64,000 nucleotides of DNA from an uncultured Oscillibacter sp. (GCA_910583785.1 CAJTZK010000010.1:50367-114366); one strand, 5' to 3'; counted from the stretch's first letter, positions 41,527 to 50,668 are shown. The notes: generated from the letters alone by a model not told the origin. A program made the numbers and translations.

Positions 41527-42528
41527 TCAATTCCGGTAATCCACGTCCTGGCGGTCCCCCAGGCCGAAGGACCGCGCCGCCTCCCCCTCCGCCAGGGGCC
41601 GGACGGCGGAGATGCGGCGGTTCCAGGACGGGGCAAAGTAGTAGGCGCCGCTCTCGGCGCACATAACGCTGGTGCAGAGGGTCTGCTCATAGGCCTCATA
41701 GCCGGGTCCGGCCTTGGCCAGGCCCTCCGGGATGTCCACGGGGGCGAAGGCCCGGAACATCCGGGATACGCCGTCCAGCTCGTCCGCCCCTGGGACGGAC
41801 CACTCCTTCATAAAGGCCGTCCGCACAAAGCGGGAGGGAGAGGAATAGTCCCCCGGCAGGCCGGAACCGCCCCCCAGCCGCTCGCCAAACTCCCGGAGTT
41901 CCAGGCCCCCAAGAACCTGGGGGCCCTTGGGCAGGTTGGTGACGCCCGCGTAGTTCCGCAGGTTGGTCCGGTGCCACAGGTAACCGGGGCTGTTGGTCAG
42001 CACGCCAATGGTCCGCCGATGGATGGACAGGCCCCCGGCGTCCGGCTCCAGAATGACGGCCTCCCCCGACGGGCCGCTGAGAAGATAGTGGGCGGGCAGG
42101 GGCCGGTTCTGGATGGGCTCGTCCACCAGGTCCAGGGCGTCCAGGGCCTCCAGGGCCTCCTCCACCCCGGCGCACTGGCCCAAAAGCCAGGCCAGGAGCC
42201 GACCGGGGTGGACCGCCGTCCTTCCCGGTCCCGGGGCCTCCTGGTAGGCTGCGTACTCCGGGTAGTGGAGCAGGGCCCCCATGAGCCCCGCAGTGTTCAC
42301 GCCGTCCACCAGGATCGGTTCCCCGAAGCCCAGCACCGCCATGCCCGTGTACCCGTACCGGGCCCGGGGCGCGCCCTCCTCTGCCCGGAGGCCGGGGGAA
42401 CAGGGCGTACCCCTGGGCACGGCCAGGACCCGGTTGGCCCGCAGGTCCCCAAACTGGTCGTAGGTCCGCCCCAAAAGGTGGCGCCCGTCCTTGGTTTCCC
42501 AGGTAAAGCTGCTGCATCCAATTTCCAT
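41527..42528 (-). CDS. Choloylglycine hydrolase/penicillin V acylase-family protein (Ntn hydrolase)
   Basis: The 333-residue protein starts MEIGCSSFTW. If the first four residues are removed, Cys5 becomes the N-terminal nucleophile. Arg21 and Asp24 in GRTYDQF lie at +16 and +19 from it, the spacing found in bile salt hydrolases, and LTNSPGYLWH and SPSRFVRTAF carry the later Asn and Arg. The family cleaves linear amides: conjugated bile acids, penicillin V or acyl-homoserine lactones. Bile salt hydrolase is plausible for a gut organism, but substrate cannot be assigned. It heads a MerR-controlled operon with a MATE exporter. GGAGG precedes the start. Confidence 0.85.
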   Translation of the reverse strand: MEIGCSSFTWETKDGRHLLGRTYDQFGDLRANRVLAVPRGTPCSPGLRAEEGAPRARYGYTGMAVLGFGEPILVDGVNTAGLMGALLHYPEYAAYQEAPGPGRTAVHPGRLLAWLLGQCAGVEEALEALDALDLVDEPIQNRPLPAHYLLSGPSGEAVILEPDAGGLSIHRRTIGVLTNSPGYLWHRTNLRNYAGVTNLPKGPQVLGGLELREFGERLGGGSGLPGDYSSPSRFVRTAFMKEWSVPGADELDGVSRMFRAFAPVDIPEGLAKAGPGYEAYEQTLCTSVMCAESGAYYFAPSWNRRISAVRPLAEGEAARSFGLGDRQDVDYRN

Positions 42529-42598
42529 TTTGATACCTCCGTGTGGTTCTCGTGGTTTAAGTTTCCCCTTGGGCTTGTAAAAATTCCTTGCAGGAGGT

Positions 42599-42629
42599 AT
42601 CATAAACCGTGTGGCTGCCACGCAGTCAA
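42599..42629 (-). promoter_or_regulatory. MerR-type promoter/operator with 19-bp spacer
   Basis: On the minus strand TTGACT (42624-42629) and TATGAT (42599-42604) are 19 bp apart, the overlong spacing of MerR-regulated promoters. The dyad GTGGC-T-GCCAC (42611-42621) sits centrally in the spacer. It serves the hydrolase-MATE operon; the merR-type gene starts 34 bp away in the other direction. Confidence 0.8.
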
Positions 42630-42662
42630 GAGGGAAATTTTAAAAATCGGGAGGAAATGCGC

Positions 42663-43517
42663 ATGGAACGGAAAACGGGCTGGCTGTCCTCTGGGAGCTT
42701 CGCCGCCCTGTGCGGCACGACCAAGGAAACCCTGCGGCATTACAAGGACATTGGCCTGCTGGTTCCGGCCCACCGGGGGGAGAACGGGTATTTTTACTAC
42801 GACGCTGGACAGTTTTATGACTTTTACGCCATCTCCATTTTCCGCCGCACCGGGACACCCCTGGAGAAAATCCGGCTCTGCCTCCAGCGGCAGGACGCCG
42901 CGGAGACGCTGGACCTGCTCCAGGCCCAGCGGGAGCAGCTGGAGCGGGAGCGGGAGCAGCTGGAGGCGATGGACTTCGCGCTGTCCGGGATGATCCGCAA
43001 CCTGTGCCTGGGCACGGCCCCGGACATGGTTCCCAAGACGGCCTGGTTTGAGCGGGAGCACCTGCTGGCCCTTCCGGCGGAGGAGCTGGAAGGGGAGCTG
43101 GACCCCTCCGCCGGGGAGGAGGCGCGGCTCATTACCGTGCTGGAGCGGTGCGGGGCGCTGTGCCGGAAGTACGGGCTCCAGACGGATTACCAGCTGGGGG
43201 CGGTCCACCGCCCCGGGGAGCGGGCGGAAGCGGGGACCATCAGCCATCTCTATACCCGGATCCAGCGGCGGGCGGAGGTCCCCGGCTATCTGGAGAAGCC
43301 CGCCGGGAATTACCTGTACCTCTGCTGCCGGGGCCGATGGGACATTTCCGGAGGCTATGACGCCCTGTGCGCGTATATTGCGGAACAACACCTTCCGGCG
43401 GAGGGGAGTTTTTACGCCTGCGACCTGGCGGGATTCATTCTGAACGGCCAGGAGAAAAACGCGGCGACCATGATCTCTGTCCGCTTGGGGGACGGGGGAT
43501 GCCCTGGCCAGCGGTAA
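42663..43517 (+). CDS. MerR-family regulator with GyrI-like ligand-binding domain
   Basis: The 284-residue protein has an N-terminal MerR winged helix (residues 1-70, FAALCGTTKETLRHYKDIGL and a Tyr-rich wing), a long Gln/Glu-rich coiled coil (about 80-115) and a C-terminal domain of about 150 residues resembling the GyrI/effector-binding fold of BmrR and BltR. These regulators bind lipophilic drugs and twist overlong promoters. The divergent hydrolase-MATE operon has such a promoter, so this is its likely activator. The ATG at 42663 has GGGAGG at 8-base spacing; the ATG six bases earlier is too close to it. Confidence 0.87.
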   Translation: MERKTGWLSSGSFAALCGTTKETLRHYKDIGLLVPAHRGENGYFYYDAGQFYDFYAISIFRRTGTPLEKIRLCLQRQDAAETLDLLQAQREQLEREREQLEAMDFALSGMIRNLCLGTAPDMVPKTAWFEREHLLALPAEELEGELDPSAGEEARLITVLERCGALCRKYGLQTDYQLGAVHRPGERAEAGTISHLYTRIQRRAEVPGYLEKPAGNYLYLCCRGRWDISGGYDALCAYIAEQHLPAEGSFYACDLAGFILNGQEKNAATMISVRLGDGGCPGQR

Positions 43518-43523
43518 AAGAAC

Positions 43524-43568
43524 CAGCCCCATCCGGGCAGGCTTGCAAGGCTTGTCCGGATGGGGCTG
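43524..43568 (+). terminator. Hairpin after the MerR-type gene
   Basis: CAGCCCCATCCGG (43524-43536) pairs with CCGGATGGGGCTG (43556-43568); it starts 7 bp past the stop. Confidence 0.7.
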
Positions 43569-43593
43569 GGCCGCGCCTTTCCTGCGCCGAAGA

Positions 43594-43620
43594 GGGCGGG
43601 GGCTTTTAAAAGCCCCGCCC
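43594..43620. terminator. Bidirectional hairpin between the MerR-type gene and the alcohol dehydrogenase gene
   Basis: GGGCGGGGGCTTTT and AAAAGCCCCGCCC pair with one bulged G. It lies 17 bp past the end of the minus-strand dehydrogenase gene. Confidence 0.6.
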
Positions 43621-43636
43621 GCTCTTGGCACCGGGA

Positions 43637-44791
43637 TCAGGCGTAGATTTTCTTCAAAATTTCCAGGGCGTCCGCCTTCTCCATCTTCCGGGGCTGGAAG
43701 GCCTGGAACATCTCCTCGGAGATGGCCTGGGCGGCCTCGTCAAAAAGGCTTTCGTCATAGGGGAAGGCCTTGGGCCGCTCCAGGCCCGCCTCGCCGTAAA
43801 CAAAGCGCAGGGCGGCGTCCCGGGCCTTGGCGCCGATCTCCTCCGGCGTCTCGTTTCCGGTGAAGGAGGCTCCCAGTTTCTCTGCCACAACGCGGACCCG
43901 GCCGGGAATGGCCGGGGCGTTGAACTCCAGCACGTAGGGCATGGCGAAGCCGCAGCCCGCGCCGTGGGGCACGTGGAACAGGGAGCCCAGCACGTGGCTG
44001 ATGGAGTGCCCGGCGTTGGTGTGGCCATAGCCCAGCATCCAGCCGCCCACGCAGCAGCAAACGGCCATGCGGCCCCGGGCCTCCAGGTTCTGCCCGTCCT
44101 TGACGGCCACGGGCAGCCAGCGGACCACCTCGTCAATGACCTTCTCCGTGAAGAAGCCGATGAGGTCGTTGGTGACGTTGGTGGTGTAGGACTCCACCAC
44201 GTGGGTCAGGGTGTCCAGGCCCGTCATGGCGGTGAGCCTGGGGGGCATGCCCACCATCAGCTCCGGGTCGATGATGGCGTAATCCGCCATGGCGTTGGTG
44301 GCCAGCATGGGGCATTTCGCGCCGTTGGGCACGGAGATGACCAGCCCATCGGAGACCTCGCTGCCCGTGCCGGAGGTGGTGGGGACGCACACCAGGCCGG
44401 GAGAGGGGTTCATGGGCGTGCTGAAATCCGTGAAGCGCAGGATGGGCCCCTCGTTGAAGCGCATCATGTTGACGGCTTTTCCCGTGTCCATGCAGCTCCC
44501 GCCGCCCACGGCGATGGCGCTGTCGCAGCCCTCCGCCTTGCAGAGAGCCGCGGCCTGTTCCGCCATGTCCGCCGGGGGATCGGGGACCACGCCGTCAAAG
44601 AGGACGTAAGAGATGCCCGCTTCTTCCAGGCTCCCGGTGATCTTTTGGAGGATGCCCACGGCGGCCACGCCCTTGTCGCAGACGATGAAGGGCTTTTTCG
44701 CCCCCATGGACTGCATCAGCTCTCCGGTCTGCCGGACAGAGCCGTTTCCGTAAAGCAGCTTGACCCGCTGGTACATTTGGATGTTCAGCAT
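43637..44791 (-). CDS. Iron-containing alcohol dehydrogenase
   Basis: The 384-residue protein is a group III (iron-activated) alcohol dehydrogenase. It has the NAD-binding GGGSCMDTGKAVN (about 92), TTSGTGSEVSDGLV (about 137), GLDTLTHVVESY (Asp/His metal ligands) and GHSISHVLGSLFHVPHGAGC (His ligands). It interconverts an alcohol and an aldehyde or ketone with NAD(H). It stands alone between the MerR-type gene and the LuxR-type gene. An aldehyde pathway is encoded about 10 kb to the right, but a link is speculative. The start at 44791 has GAGG upstream. Confidence 0.9.
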   Translation of the reverse strand: MLNIQMYQRVKLLYGNGSVRQTGELMQSMGAKKPFIVCDKGVAAVGILQKITGSLEEAGISYVLFDGVVPDPPADMAEQAAALCKAEGCDSAIAVGGGSCMDTGKAVNMMRFNEGPILRFTDFSTPMNPSPGLVCVPTTSGTGSEVSDGLVISVPNGAKCPMLATNAMADYAIIDPELMVGMPPRLTAMTGLDTLTHVVESYTTNVTNDLIGFFTEKVIDEVVRWLPVAVKDGQNLEARGRMAVCCCVGGWMLGYGHTNAGHSISHVLGSLFHVPHGAGCGFAMPYVLEFNAPAIPGRVRVVAEKLGASFTGNETPEEIGAKARDAALRFVYGEAGLERPKAFPYDESLFDEAAQAISEEMFQAFQPRKMEKADALEILKKIYA

Positions 44792-44921
44792 GATAAGGAC
44801 CTCGTTTCCTTTGTAGTCGCGGAGGCCCGCTCCAGAAGGGGAAAGTCCCTCCGTATCCAGCTCCGCCCTTCCCATCATAACAGGCGGCGGGGCGGCGGGA
44901 TTGTAAATTTAGGAAGTCGCG

Positions 44922-44947
44922 GAGGCGGCCCCCAAGGGGGCCGCCTC
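44922..44947. repeat. Perfect 12-bp inverted repeat upstream of the alcohol dehydrogenase gene
   Basis: GAGGCGGCCCCC (44922-44933) and GGGGGCCGCCTC (44936-44947) with an AA loop, followed on the plus strand by GTTTCGTTTT. No plus-strand gene ends here, so its role is unclear. Confidence 0.5.
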
Positions 44948-44963
44948 GTTTCGTTTTCACAGC

Positions 44964-44990
44964 AAAAGCGGCCCCGCTTAGTGGGGCCGC
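44964..44990 (-). terminator. Terminator of the MalT-like regulator gene
   Basis: GCGGCCCC and GGGGCCGC form a stem; on the minus strand it is followed by TTTTGCTG. It lies about 90 bp past the regulator stop. Confidence 0.75.
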
Positions 44991-45081
44991 TTGCAGGGAG
45001 ATGGGGCTGGCGGGCCGCTTCGCCGCGCCTGAAGGCGGGGACGGGCCGCCCGTTGCACGGGGGCTTGGCTTCCCGCGGTCC

Positions 45082-47583
45082 TCAGCGCAGGAGCCCGGCC
45101 TCCCGGGCCTTGGTCAGGGCGGAGACCTTGTTGTTCACGCCCAGCTTCTGGTAGATGTTTTTGATGTGGTAGCGGACTGTGGAGACCGAGATATACACCT
45201 GGGCGGCAATCTCGCTGTGGCTGAGGCTCTGGCTCAGGAGATGCAAAATCTCCAGCTCCCGTTCGCTGAGGCGGACCTGCTTCGGCCCCTGGGAGGACAG
45301 GCCCTCCAGGTAGCTCCGGCAGCGGCTGGAAACCGCCTCCAGGGCCTCCGCCGGGTAGCGCCGGGCCACCACCGGGTGGGACAGCAGGGGCAGCACCTCT
45401 GCGGCGCACTCGGCAAAGGGCATGACCACGCCGTCGGGGATGGCCACGTCCAGGGCCTGGCACAGCACGGCGGCCCCCTGGTCCGGGCCGTAAATGGCGG
45501 AGAGCGCCGCCGCCCGGAAGATATGGTGGTAGATCAGGCCCATCTGGCAGCTGAAGGACTCCCAGTTCCGCTTGAGGGCGTCGCAGTAGACCAGGAGCTG
45601 GACATAGCGCTTCTCCCGCATGGTGACGAAACAGACCGCCACATCGTGGAAGCCCAGGCCCCGGTACATGAAGGACCCGTGGCCCAGGTCCCGCTCCCGG
45701 AGCCAGGCGGGAACCTGTTCCAGGCGGCCCAGGCAGCAGTCCAGGTAGGCGGCGCAGATGGTCAGCGTGGTGTTGAGCACGCTGTTGTGCTCCGCCTCCA
45801 CCGTGGCGGAGAGCTGGGTCAGAAGGCGGTCCGCCTCGGCGGGCTTGCCCTGGGCGATGGCCAGGCGGCAGAGGGTGAAGGCGGCGCACAGCTCAATGCA
45901 GACCTGGCGGTACAGCCGGGACTCATAGATGGCCTTGTAGGCGTTGATGGTGACGCTTTCAAAGTCCCCGGTCTCCAGGGCGTACTCCGCCAGGATCAGG
46001 GACTCGCTGCCGGAGCCGCAGCCCTCCACCGCCTGGGCCAGAATGTGGAAGTTCTTGGAGATGAAATCCACCGTGTCCCGGAGGCTCCCGGCCCGGGTGT
46101 AGTAGGAGTAGAGCAGGCTGTTGGCGCCATAGGTGAATTCCGTCTCGTTGCTGATGAGGCAGGAGTACTGCCCCCGGAAAAAGGAGACCGCCTTGACGGC
46201 GTGCTCCACCATGGCGCGGGAATCGTTGAAGGACGCCAGGACCCAGGTGTTGTGAATCTCCCCCAGGATGCAGGAGCGGCGCTCCTCCTCCATGTCCACC
46301 TGGAGGTAGTGCCGCTCAATCCGGGAGAGGAGCTGGGCCATGTCCTGGCGCACCTGTAAGCTCCCGGTGAGGGACTTTACCCGGATATGCCGCAGGGCCG
46401 CCAGGGGATAGCGGAAGAACACGTCGTCAGGGAGCCCCTCGAAGATCATGTGAATCTGGGGGAACTGGGCGAAGTGTACGTCAATGTAGTCCCCCCGGTT
46501 CAGGGTCTCCAGGATGGTTTCAATGTCCCCGGCCCGGTAGAGGTAGTCATAGGCCAGGATGCGGCGGTTCCGGGCCAGGAACCAGCGGCCCATGCGGCGG
46601 TAGAGCTCCGAGGGGTCAAATCCGTTTTGCCGGGCCTTCCGCTGGAGGAACTCCCGCAGGAGGTCCGTCATCTGGTAGGCCTCGGCGGAGCGGCTGTAGG
46701 ACAAGAAGGCGTTTCCCTGCACCAGGGACAGAAGGAAGGCGGGGGCGGTGGGATCGTCAAAGACGCAAGCGGTCTGCTCCGGGGTAAAGGCATCCAGGAA
46801 GGAGAGCTGTTCCATAAAGCGCCGGGTCTTTTCGTCATAGGTGCTGTACAGGTTCAGCTCCAGCAGCTTGTCAATGCTGCCGTTTAAGCGGCTCAGGGTT
46901 TCCCGCTGCCGGGGGATGCCCTGCTGGAGGCCCCGGCCCAGGAGGTAGATGCCGGAAATCCAGCCCCCGGTCCAGCGGGTGATGCGGTTTACCTCTTCCC
47001 GGGGCAGAGGGGTGTGGATCAGCTGGAGGTAGGATTCCACCTCCTCCGGCCGGAAGCCCAGCTCCTCCTGGGAGATGACCCAGCAGAGCTGCTTTTGGGC
47101 CAGCTCCTCCACCGGGAGGCAGGAAATCTCCCGGGTGAGCAGCACGATGTGCAGGTTGGGGATGCGTTCCCCGGCGACGGCGGCCAGCAGGTCCGCCACC
47201 TGGGGGATGTCAATCAGCTGGTAGTCGTCTATGAACAGGAACTTCGGCTCGGGGAAGGCGCAGTCCTCCAAGAGCTCTACAATCTTGGCCACTTGAGGAA
47301 TGTCCGAGGGGAATCCCAGGCTCAGCAGCTGGTTCCCCAGTTCCGGGTCCTCCTTCCGCACCTTGGCGGTGATCCGCTCCCAGCAGTAGGCGGGGGAGCT
47401 TCCGGCCCCCATCAGGGAGAGGAATATGGGAGAGAGGCGGTTGAGTCGGATGAACTCCCGGACGGCGGTGGTCTTTCCAAAGCCCATGGGGGCCTGCACA
47501 ACAGTCAGGGGATACGAAAAGCTGTGCGCGAGCTGTCGGTTGACCCGGGGGCGCACAAGCAGCTGCGGCATAAAATCTTTCAT
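45082..47583 (-). CDS. Large LuxR-family (MalT/LAL-type) transcriptional regulator
   Basis: The 833-residue protein has an N-terminal STAND-type ATPase (Walker A APMGFGKTT at residues 31-39; FLFIDDYQLID as Walker B). A long helical-repeat middle region follows (about 250-750). The C-terminal LuxR helix-turn-helix (about 770-830) includes LSERELEILHLLSQSLSHSEIAAQVYIS-type residues split over two helices. These regulators oligomerise on ATP and ligand to activate promoters. Targets could be its neighbours, the alcohol dehydrogenase or the MFS/amidohydrolase run, but no operator was matched. The start at 47583 gives MKDFMPQLL with GAGAGG upstream; the frame is open for 54 more codons. Confidence 0.88.
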   Translation of the reverse strand: MKDFMPQLLVRPRVNRQLAHSFSYPLTVVQAPMGFGKTTAVREFIRLNRLSPIFLSLMGAGSSPAYCWERITAKVRKEDPELGNQLLSLGFPSDIPQVAKIVELLEDCAFPEPKFLFIDDYQLIDIPQVADLLAAVAGERIPNLHIVLLTREISCLPVEELAQKQLCWVISQEELGFRPEEVESYLQLIHTPLPREEVNRITRWTGGWISGIYLLGRGLQQGIPRQRETLSRLNGSIDKLLELNLYSTYDEKTRRFMEQLSFLDAFTPEQTACVFDDPTAPAFLLSLVQGNAFLSYSRSAEAYQMTDLLREFLQRKARQNGFDPSELYRRMGRWFLARNRRILAYDYLYRAGDIETILETLNRGDYIDVHFAQFPQIHMIFEGLPDDVFFRYPLAALRHIRVKSLTGSLQVRQDMAQLLSRIERHYLQVDMEEERRSCILGEIHNTWVLASFNDSRAMVEHAVKAVSFFRGQYSCLISNETEFTYGANSLLYSYYTRAGSLRDTVDFISKNFHILAQAVEGCGSGSESLILAEYALETGDFESVTINAYKAIYESRLYRQVCIELCAAFTLCRLAIAQGKPAEADRLLTQLSATVEAEHNSVLNTTLTICAAYLDCCLGRLEQVPAWLRERDLGHGSFMYRGLGFHDVAVCFVTMREKRYVQLLVYCDALKRNWESFSCQMGLIYHHIFRAAALSAIYGPDQGAAVLCQALDVAIPDGVVMPFAECAAEVLPLLSHPVVARRYPAEALEAVSSRCRSYLEGLSSQGPKQVRLSERELEILHLLSQSLSHSEIAAQVYISVSTVRYHIKNIYQKLGVNNKVSALTKAREAGLLR

Positions 47584-47933
47584 TTGGCTGCGACCTCTCT
47601 TTCGCGGGAACGGGAAGGGACATATCGCGCCGGTTTGCTCCAGTATACCACAAGCCCGCCCAGGCGGGAATGGCCCCTGCCACACCGTTTCACAAATTTC
47701 GGGGAGAGGGGGGGAAACGGCGCCGTTTTTTGTAATTCCGCACAAGAATGTTCCGCCGTGGATTTTATCGTCTGGTCAAAACTATCAAGCGCACTATCAC
47801 TTGTGATAGTATGCACGTTTCGACAGATAGGGTATGATGAAAATTGAGAAAGGCCTGTCCTCTTCTCCGGGGCTTTATGGCCGGACCCGCCGCGCACTGG
47901 CAGGGAGGGGCGGGACTGGCCTGTCCCTGTAGC
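47584..47933. other. Noncoding region between the LuxR-type gene and the SnoaL-like gene
   Basis: No credible gene. It contains the ACTATCA repeat cluster at 47781-47810 and an AT-richer stretch likely to hold the regulator promoter. Confidence 0.5.
47781..47810. promoter_or_regulatory. Repeated ACTATCA motif, candidate operator of the LuxR-type gene
   Basis: ACTATCA occurs at 47781 and 47793, and TGATAGT completes a palindrome ACTATCAC-TT-GTGATAGT (47793-47810). It lies about 200 bp upstream of the regulator start, next to a weak minus-strand -35/-10 (TTGATA, TAAAAT, 15-bp spacer). Confidence 0.45.
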
Positions 47934-48305
47934 TTACAGGGTGGTGAAGTTCTTGGAGATGATGGACCATTTGCCGCCGTCCAGGAGGAGCTGGAAGTGG
48001 TCCTCCAGCACGCCCTCGCCCCGGAAGCCCGTCTCATAGAGGACCACGGTGGCGATGTGCCCGGTGACGGTAAGCTCCCGGATTTCCGCGTGATAGGGGT
48101 CCCCCTTGGATGCCATGGAGGGGGCGGAGCCTATGTCCTGCAGGAAGGGCTCCGGCGTGCCCAGCAGCAGGTTGTCCCCCAGGTAGCCTGTCATGTGGGC
48201 CTGGGGATGGAACACCCCGGCCAGCATCTCCACGTCCGCCTGGTAGGTGCCAGTGATGTATCTCTGGATTACCTCGCGGACCTGTTCCACTTCTTTGCTC
48301 ATCAT
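47934..48305 (-). CDS. SnoaL/NTF2-like protein
   Basis: The 123-residue protein has the NTF2-like cone pattern: an N-terminal helix with REVIQRYITGTYQADVEML, then GVFHPQAHMTGYLGDN and the C-terminal DHFQLLLDGGKWSIISKNFTTL strand pair. This is the nuclear transport factor 2/SnoaL superfamily, which includes small isomerases, cyclases and lumazine-like putative lyases. No catalytic assignment is possible. AAGGAGG stands 8 bases before the ATG at 48305. It is divergent from the MFS gene at 48412, about 106 bp away, so the two may share control. Confidence 0.8.
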   Translation of the reverse strand: MMSKEVEQVREVIQRYITGTYQADVEMLAGVFHPQAHMTGYLGDNLLLGTPEPFLQDIGSAPSMASKGDPYHAEIRELTVTGHIATVVLYETGFRGEGVLEDHFQLLLDGGKWSIISKNFTTL

Positions 48306-48411
48306 CAAAACGTCCTCCTTGGTTAAAGTTTCGGGAACGGAACGATGTTCCCTAACCCCCATTTTCCCACAGCTCCCCCCAAAAGCCTTGTAAAAAAAGG
48401 AAGTGAACCAC

Positions 48412-49668
48412 ATGAAGATGAAAAAACTCCCCTTGGTGACGGCTCTGGCGGTGCCGGCCATTGGCGTCGGCTACATTTTGCAGATGGCCCCCTCGCCAAT
48501 CCTGGGCGTGCTCCGGGAGGGCTACGGCCTGGGGGGCAACGACGCGCTGCTGAACCTCTGTGTCTCCGTCATCTACCCCATGACCATCGCCGCCTCCCTG
48601 CTGGGGGGACGGCTGGAGGGCCGCTGGGGCACCCGGCGCCTTTTCACCTGGGCCCTGGCCTTCCTGGCCGGGGGCACCCTCTTGAATTTTGCCGCAGTGA
48701 ATTACGCCCTGTTCCTGGCCGGGCGGGTGCTGTTCTCCGTGGGCTTCGGCCTGGCGATTCCCTTTATCGGGTCCGCCATCATGAACTGGTACGGCGAAAA
48801 GGGCCGGGCCAGGATGAACACGCTGAACGGGATGTTCCCCTTTATCGGCACGGTGATCAGCTTCGCCCTGATGCTCCCCCTGACGGAGGGGCTGGGCGGG
48901 TCCTGGAAGGCATCCATGGGCATCTGGGGCCTGCCGCTGCTGGCGGCGCTGGTCCTGTGGGTGCTGCTGGTCCGGGAGGCGGACCTGCCCGCCCCGCCGC
49001 CGGAGGCGGAGGAGGCCGGGGTCTATGGCCTTTTGCTGCGCCACCGGGACATCCGGCTGCTGTGTGAGATTTTCGTGCTGGATTTCTTTTGCTACTCCTA
49101 CATTGTGGTGCTGCTGCCCACCTTCCTCTCCGAGGCGGGGGGGATGAGCGAGAGCCAGGCGGGCCTTTGGGCGGCCCTGGCCTTCCCCGCGGTGGGACTG
49201 GCGGGCGGGGCCCTGGGGGGCTTTTTAATGAGCGCCACGGGGATGCGCAAGCCCATTCTCTCGGCGGGCCAGCTTCTCAAGCTGGCGGGCATCCTGCTCC
49301 TGACCCTGGGCATGGACCTGTCCGTATGGGCGGGCATCGCCGGCGCGGCGGTGTTCGGCCTGGGGAACGGCATGTGGATGCCCGTGATGTACGCCATGCC
49401 CATGGAGATGGAGGGGATGACGCCCTCCCGGGTGGGGGCGGCCTTTGCCCTGATCTCCTCCTGCGGTTTTGCGGCGGGCTTTGTCTCCCCGGTGCTGGGG
49501 GGCTGGCTGACCACCGCCTTGTCGGCGGCCTATGGCGGCGGGGACCCGGTGCTGGGGCACGCCTTCGGGCTGAAGTGGAGCCTGTTTGCCTTTGGCTTCA
49601 CGAACCTGCTTTCGTTCTTCATTTCCCTGCTGCTGCGGGACACCGCGCCAGCGGGGCGGGACAGATGA
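48412..49668 (+). CDS. MFS transporter
   Basis: The 418-residue protein has 12 hydrophobic segments. The MFS loop between helices 2 and 3 is GGRLEGRWGTRRLFTWALAF, and GLGNGMWMPVMYAMPMEM lies in the second half. The branch resembles CynX/NimT-like and other organic-anion porters. It is the first gene of a rightward set that includes an AraC-type regulator and two amidohydrolases. Substrate not assigned. The ATG at 48412 follows AAGGAAGTG. Confidence 0.85.
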   Translation: MKMKKLPLVTALAVPAIGVGYILQMAPSPILGVLREGYGLGGNDALLNLCVSVIYPMTIAASLLGGRLEGRWGTRRLFTWALAFLAGGTLLNFAAVNYALFLAGRVLFSVGFGLAIPFIGSAIMNWYGEKGRARMNTLNGMFPFIGTVISFALMLPLTEGLGGSWKASMGIWGLPLLAALVLWVLLVREADLPAPPPEAEEAGVYGLLLRHRDIRLLCEIFVLDFFCYSYIVVLLPTFLSEAGGMSESQAGLWAALAFPAVGLAGGALGGFLMSATGMRKPILSAGQLLKLAGILLLTLGMDLSVWAGIAGAAVFGLGNGMWMPVMYAMPMEMEGMTPSRVGAAFALISSCGFAAGFVSPVLGGWLTTALSAAYGGGDPVLGHAFGLKWSLFAFGFTNLLSFFISLLLRDTAPAGRDR

Positions 49669-49723
49669 TACGGATACCTGGAAGCGTTGTGTGACGGTGG
49701 AACAAGATGGGAGGTTTTCATTC

Positions 49724-50554
49724 ATGGATACCCGGCGACTTCAGGAGGCCATCGCGCCTTTGCAGCCCGACATGAAGCGGCAGCTCTGCTACCGGGAACA
49801 GATTGTCAAATGGAATCCCTATTCCGCGAAAAACCTGGCCCTGTGCTATGAATTCCGCACGGGGGGCGAGCGGCGGTCCCTCCAGGTGATTCCCGACGCC
49901 TGCCTGGACTTCCTCTTCCGGTTTGACAGCCGGGGCCTCCAGGCTCCCGCCGCCGTGGTCTCCGGCGTGCGGACCTCCCCCATCTCCCTGGAGCTGGAGC
50001 CGGACACGGTGTATTTTGGCTTCAAGCCTTACAGCAGCAAGGGGATGCGCAACCTGGCCTGCCGCTGGGCGGAGCTGGGGGAACAGCGGGTGGCCCTGGA
50101 GGACCTGACCCCCTGCGGGCAGGTCCTGGCCCGGCTGAACCAGGCGGGCAGCTTCTGCGAGCGGGTGCGGATGGTCCGGGACTTTGCCCTGGAATACCTG
50201 GCGGACGAGAACTACCAGCCGGATTTTGTGGAGTTTTCCGAACTGAAGCTCTGCAAGTTCATGGGGAACATGAAGATCGAGTCCCTGGCGGACTACACGG
50301 GCTACACGGGCCGCTACTGCCGGGAGCGCTTCAAAAACGACCTGGGAATTTCCATCAAACGGTATTCCAATATTCTCCGGGTGCAGAACGCCGTGCGGAT
50401 GCTGTCCCGGGAGGACGCGCCGGAACTGGCGGACATGGTGTTTGAGAACGGGTATTTCGACCAATCCCACATGAACCGGGAGTTCCGGCTCTACATCGGG
50501 GAGAGCCCCACCCGCTACCAGAGGAACATTTTGTGCCCCGCTGCCGCCGTATAG
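49724..50554 (+). CDS. AraC-family transcriptional regulator
   Basis: The 276-residue protein has an N-terminal sensing domain of about 150 residues and a C-terminal AraC-type double helix-turn-helix. The first helix-turn-helix is KIESLADYTGYTGRYCRERF (about 186-205), and the second contains ELADMVFENGYFDQSHMNREF followed by IGESPTRYQ. It lies 55 bp after the MFS gene and 114 bp before the amidohydrolase gene on the same strand, and probably activates this cluster. GGGAGG precedes the ATG at 49724; earlier in-frame starts overlap the MFS gene. Confidence 0.88.
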   Translation: MDTRRLQEAIAPLQPDMKRQLCYREQIVKWNPYSAKNLALCYEFRTGGERRSLQVIPDACLDFLFRFDSRGLQAPAAVVSGVRTSPISLELEPDTVYFGFKPYSSKGMRNLACRWAELGEQRVALEDLTPCGQVLARLNQAGSFCERVRMVRDFALEYLADENYQPDFVEFSELKLCKFMGNMKIESLADYTGYTGRYCRERFKNDLGISIKRYSNILRVQNAVRMLSREDAPELADMVFENGYFDQSHMNREFRLYIGESPTRYQRNILCPAAAV

Positions 50555-50668
50555 GGCCTGTTCCGTTTTTTACAAGCGGGATTGCGGCAAATGCGGTAAA
50601 GTAAAAATATGGAAGGACGGCCCGCTGCCGGACTCTGTGCAATCACCAAAAACGAGGAGGTCATCAAA

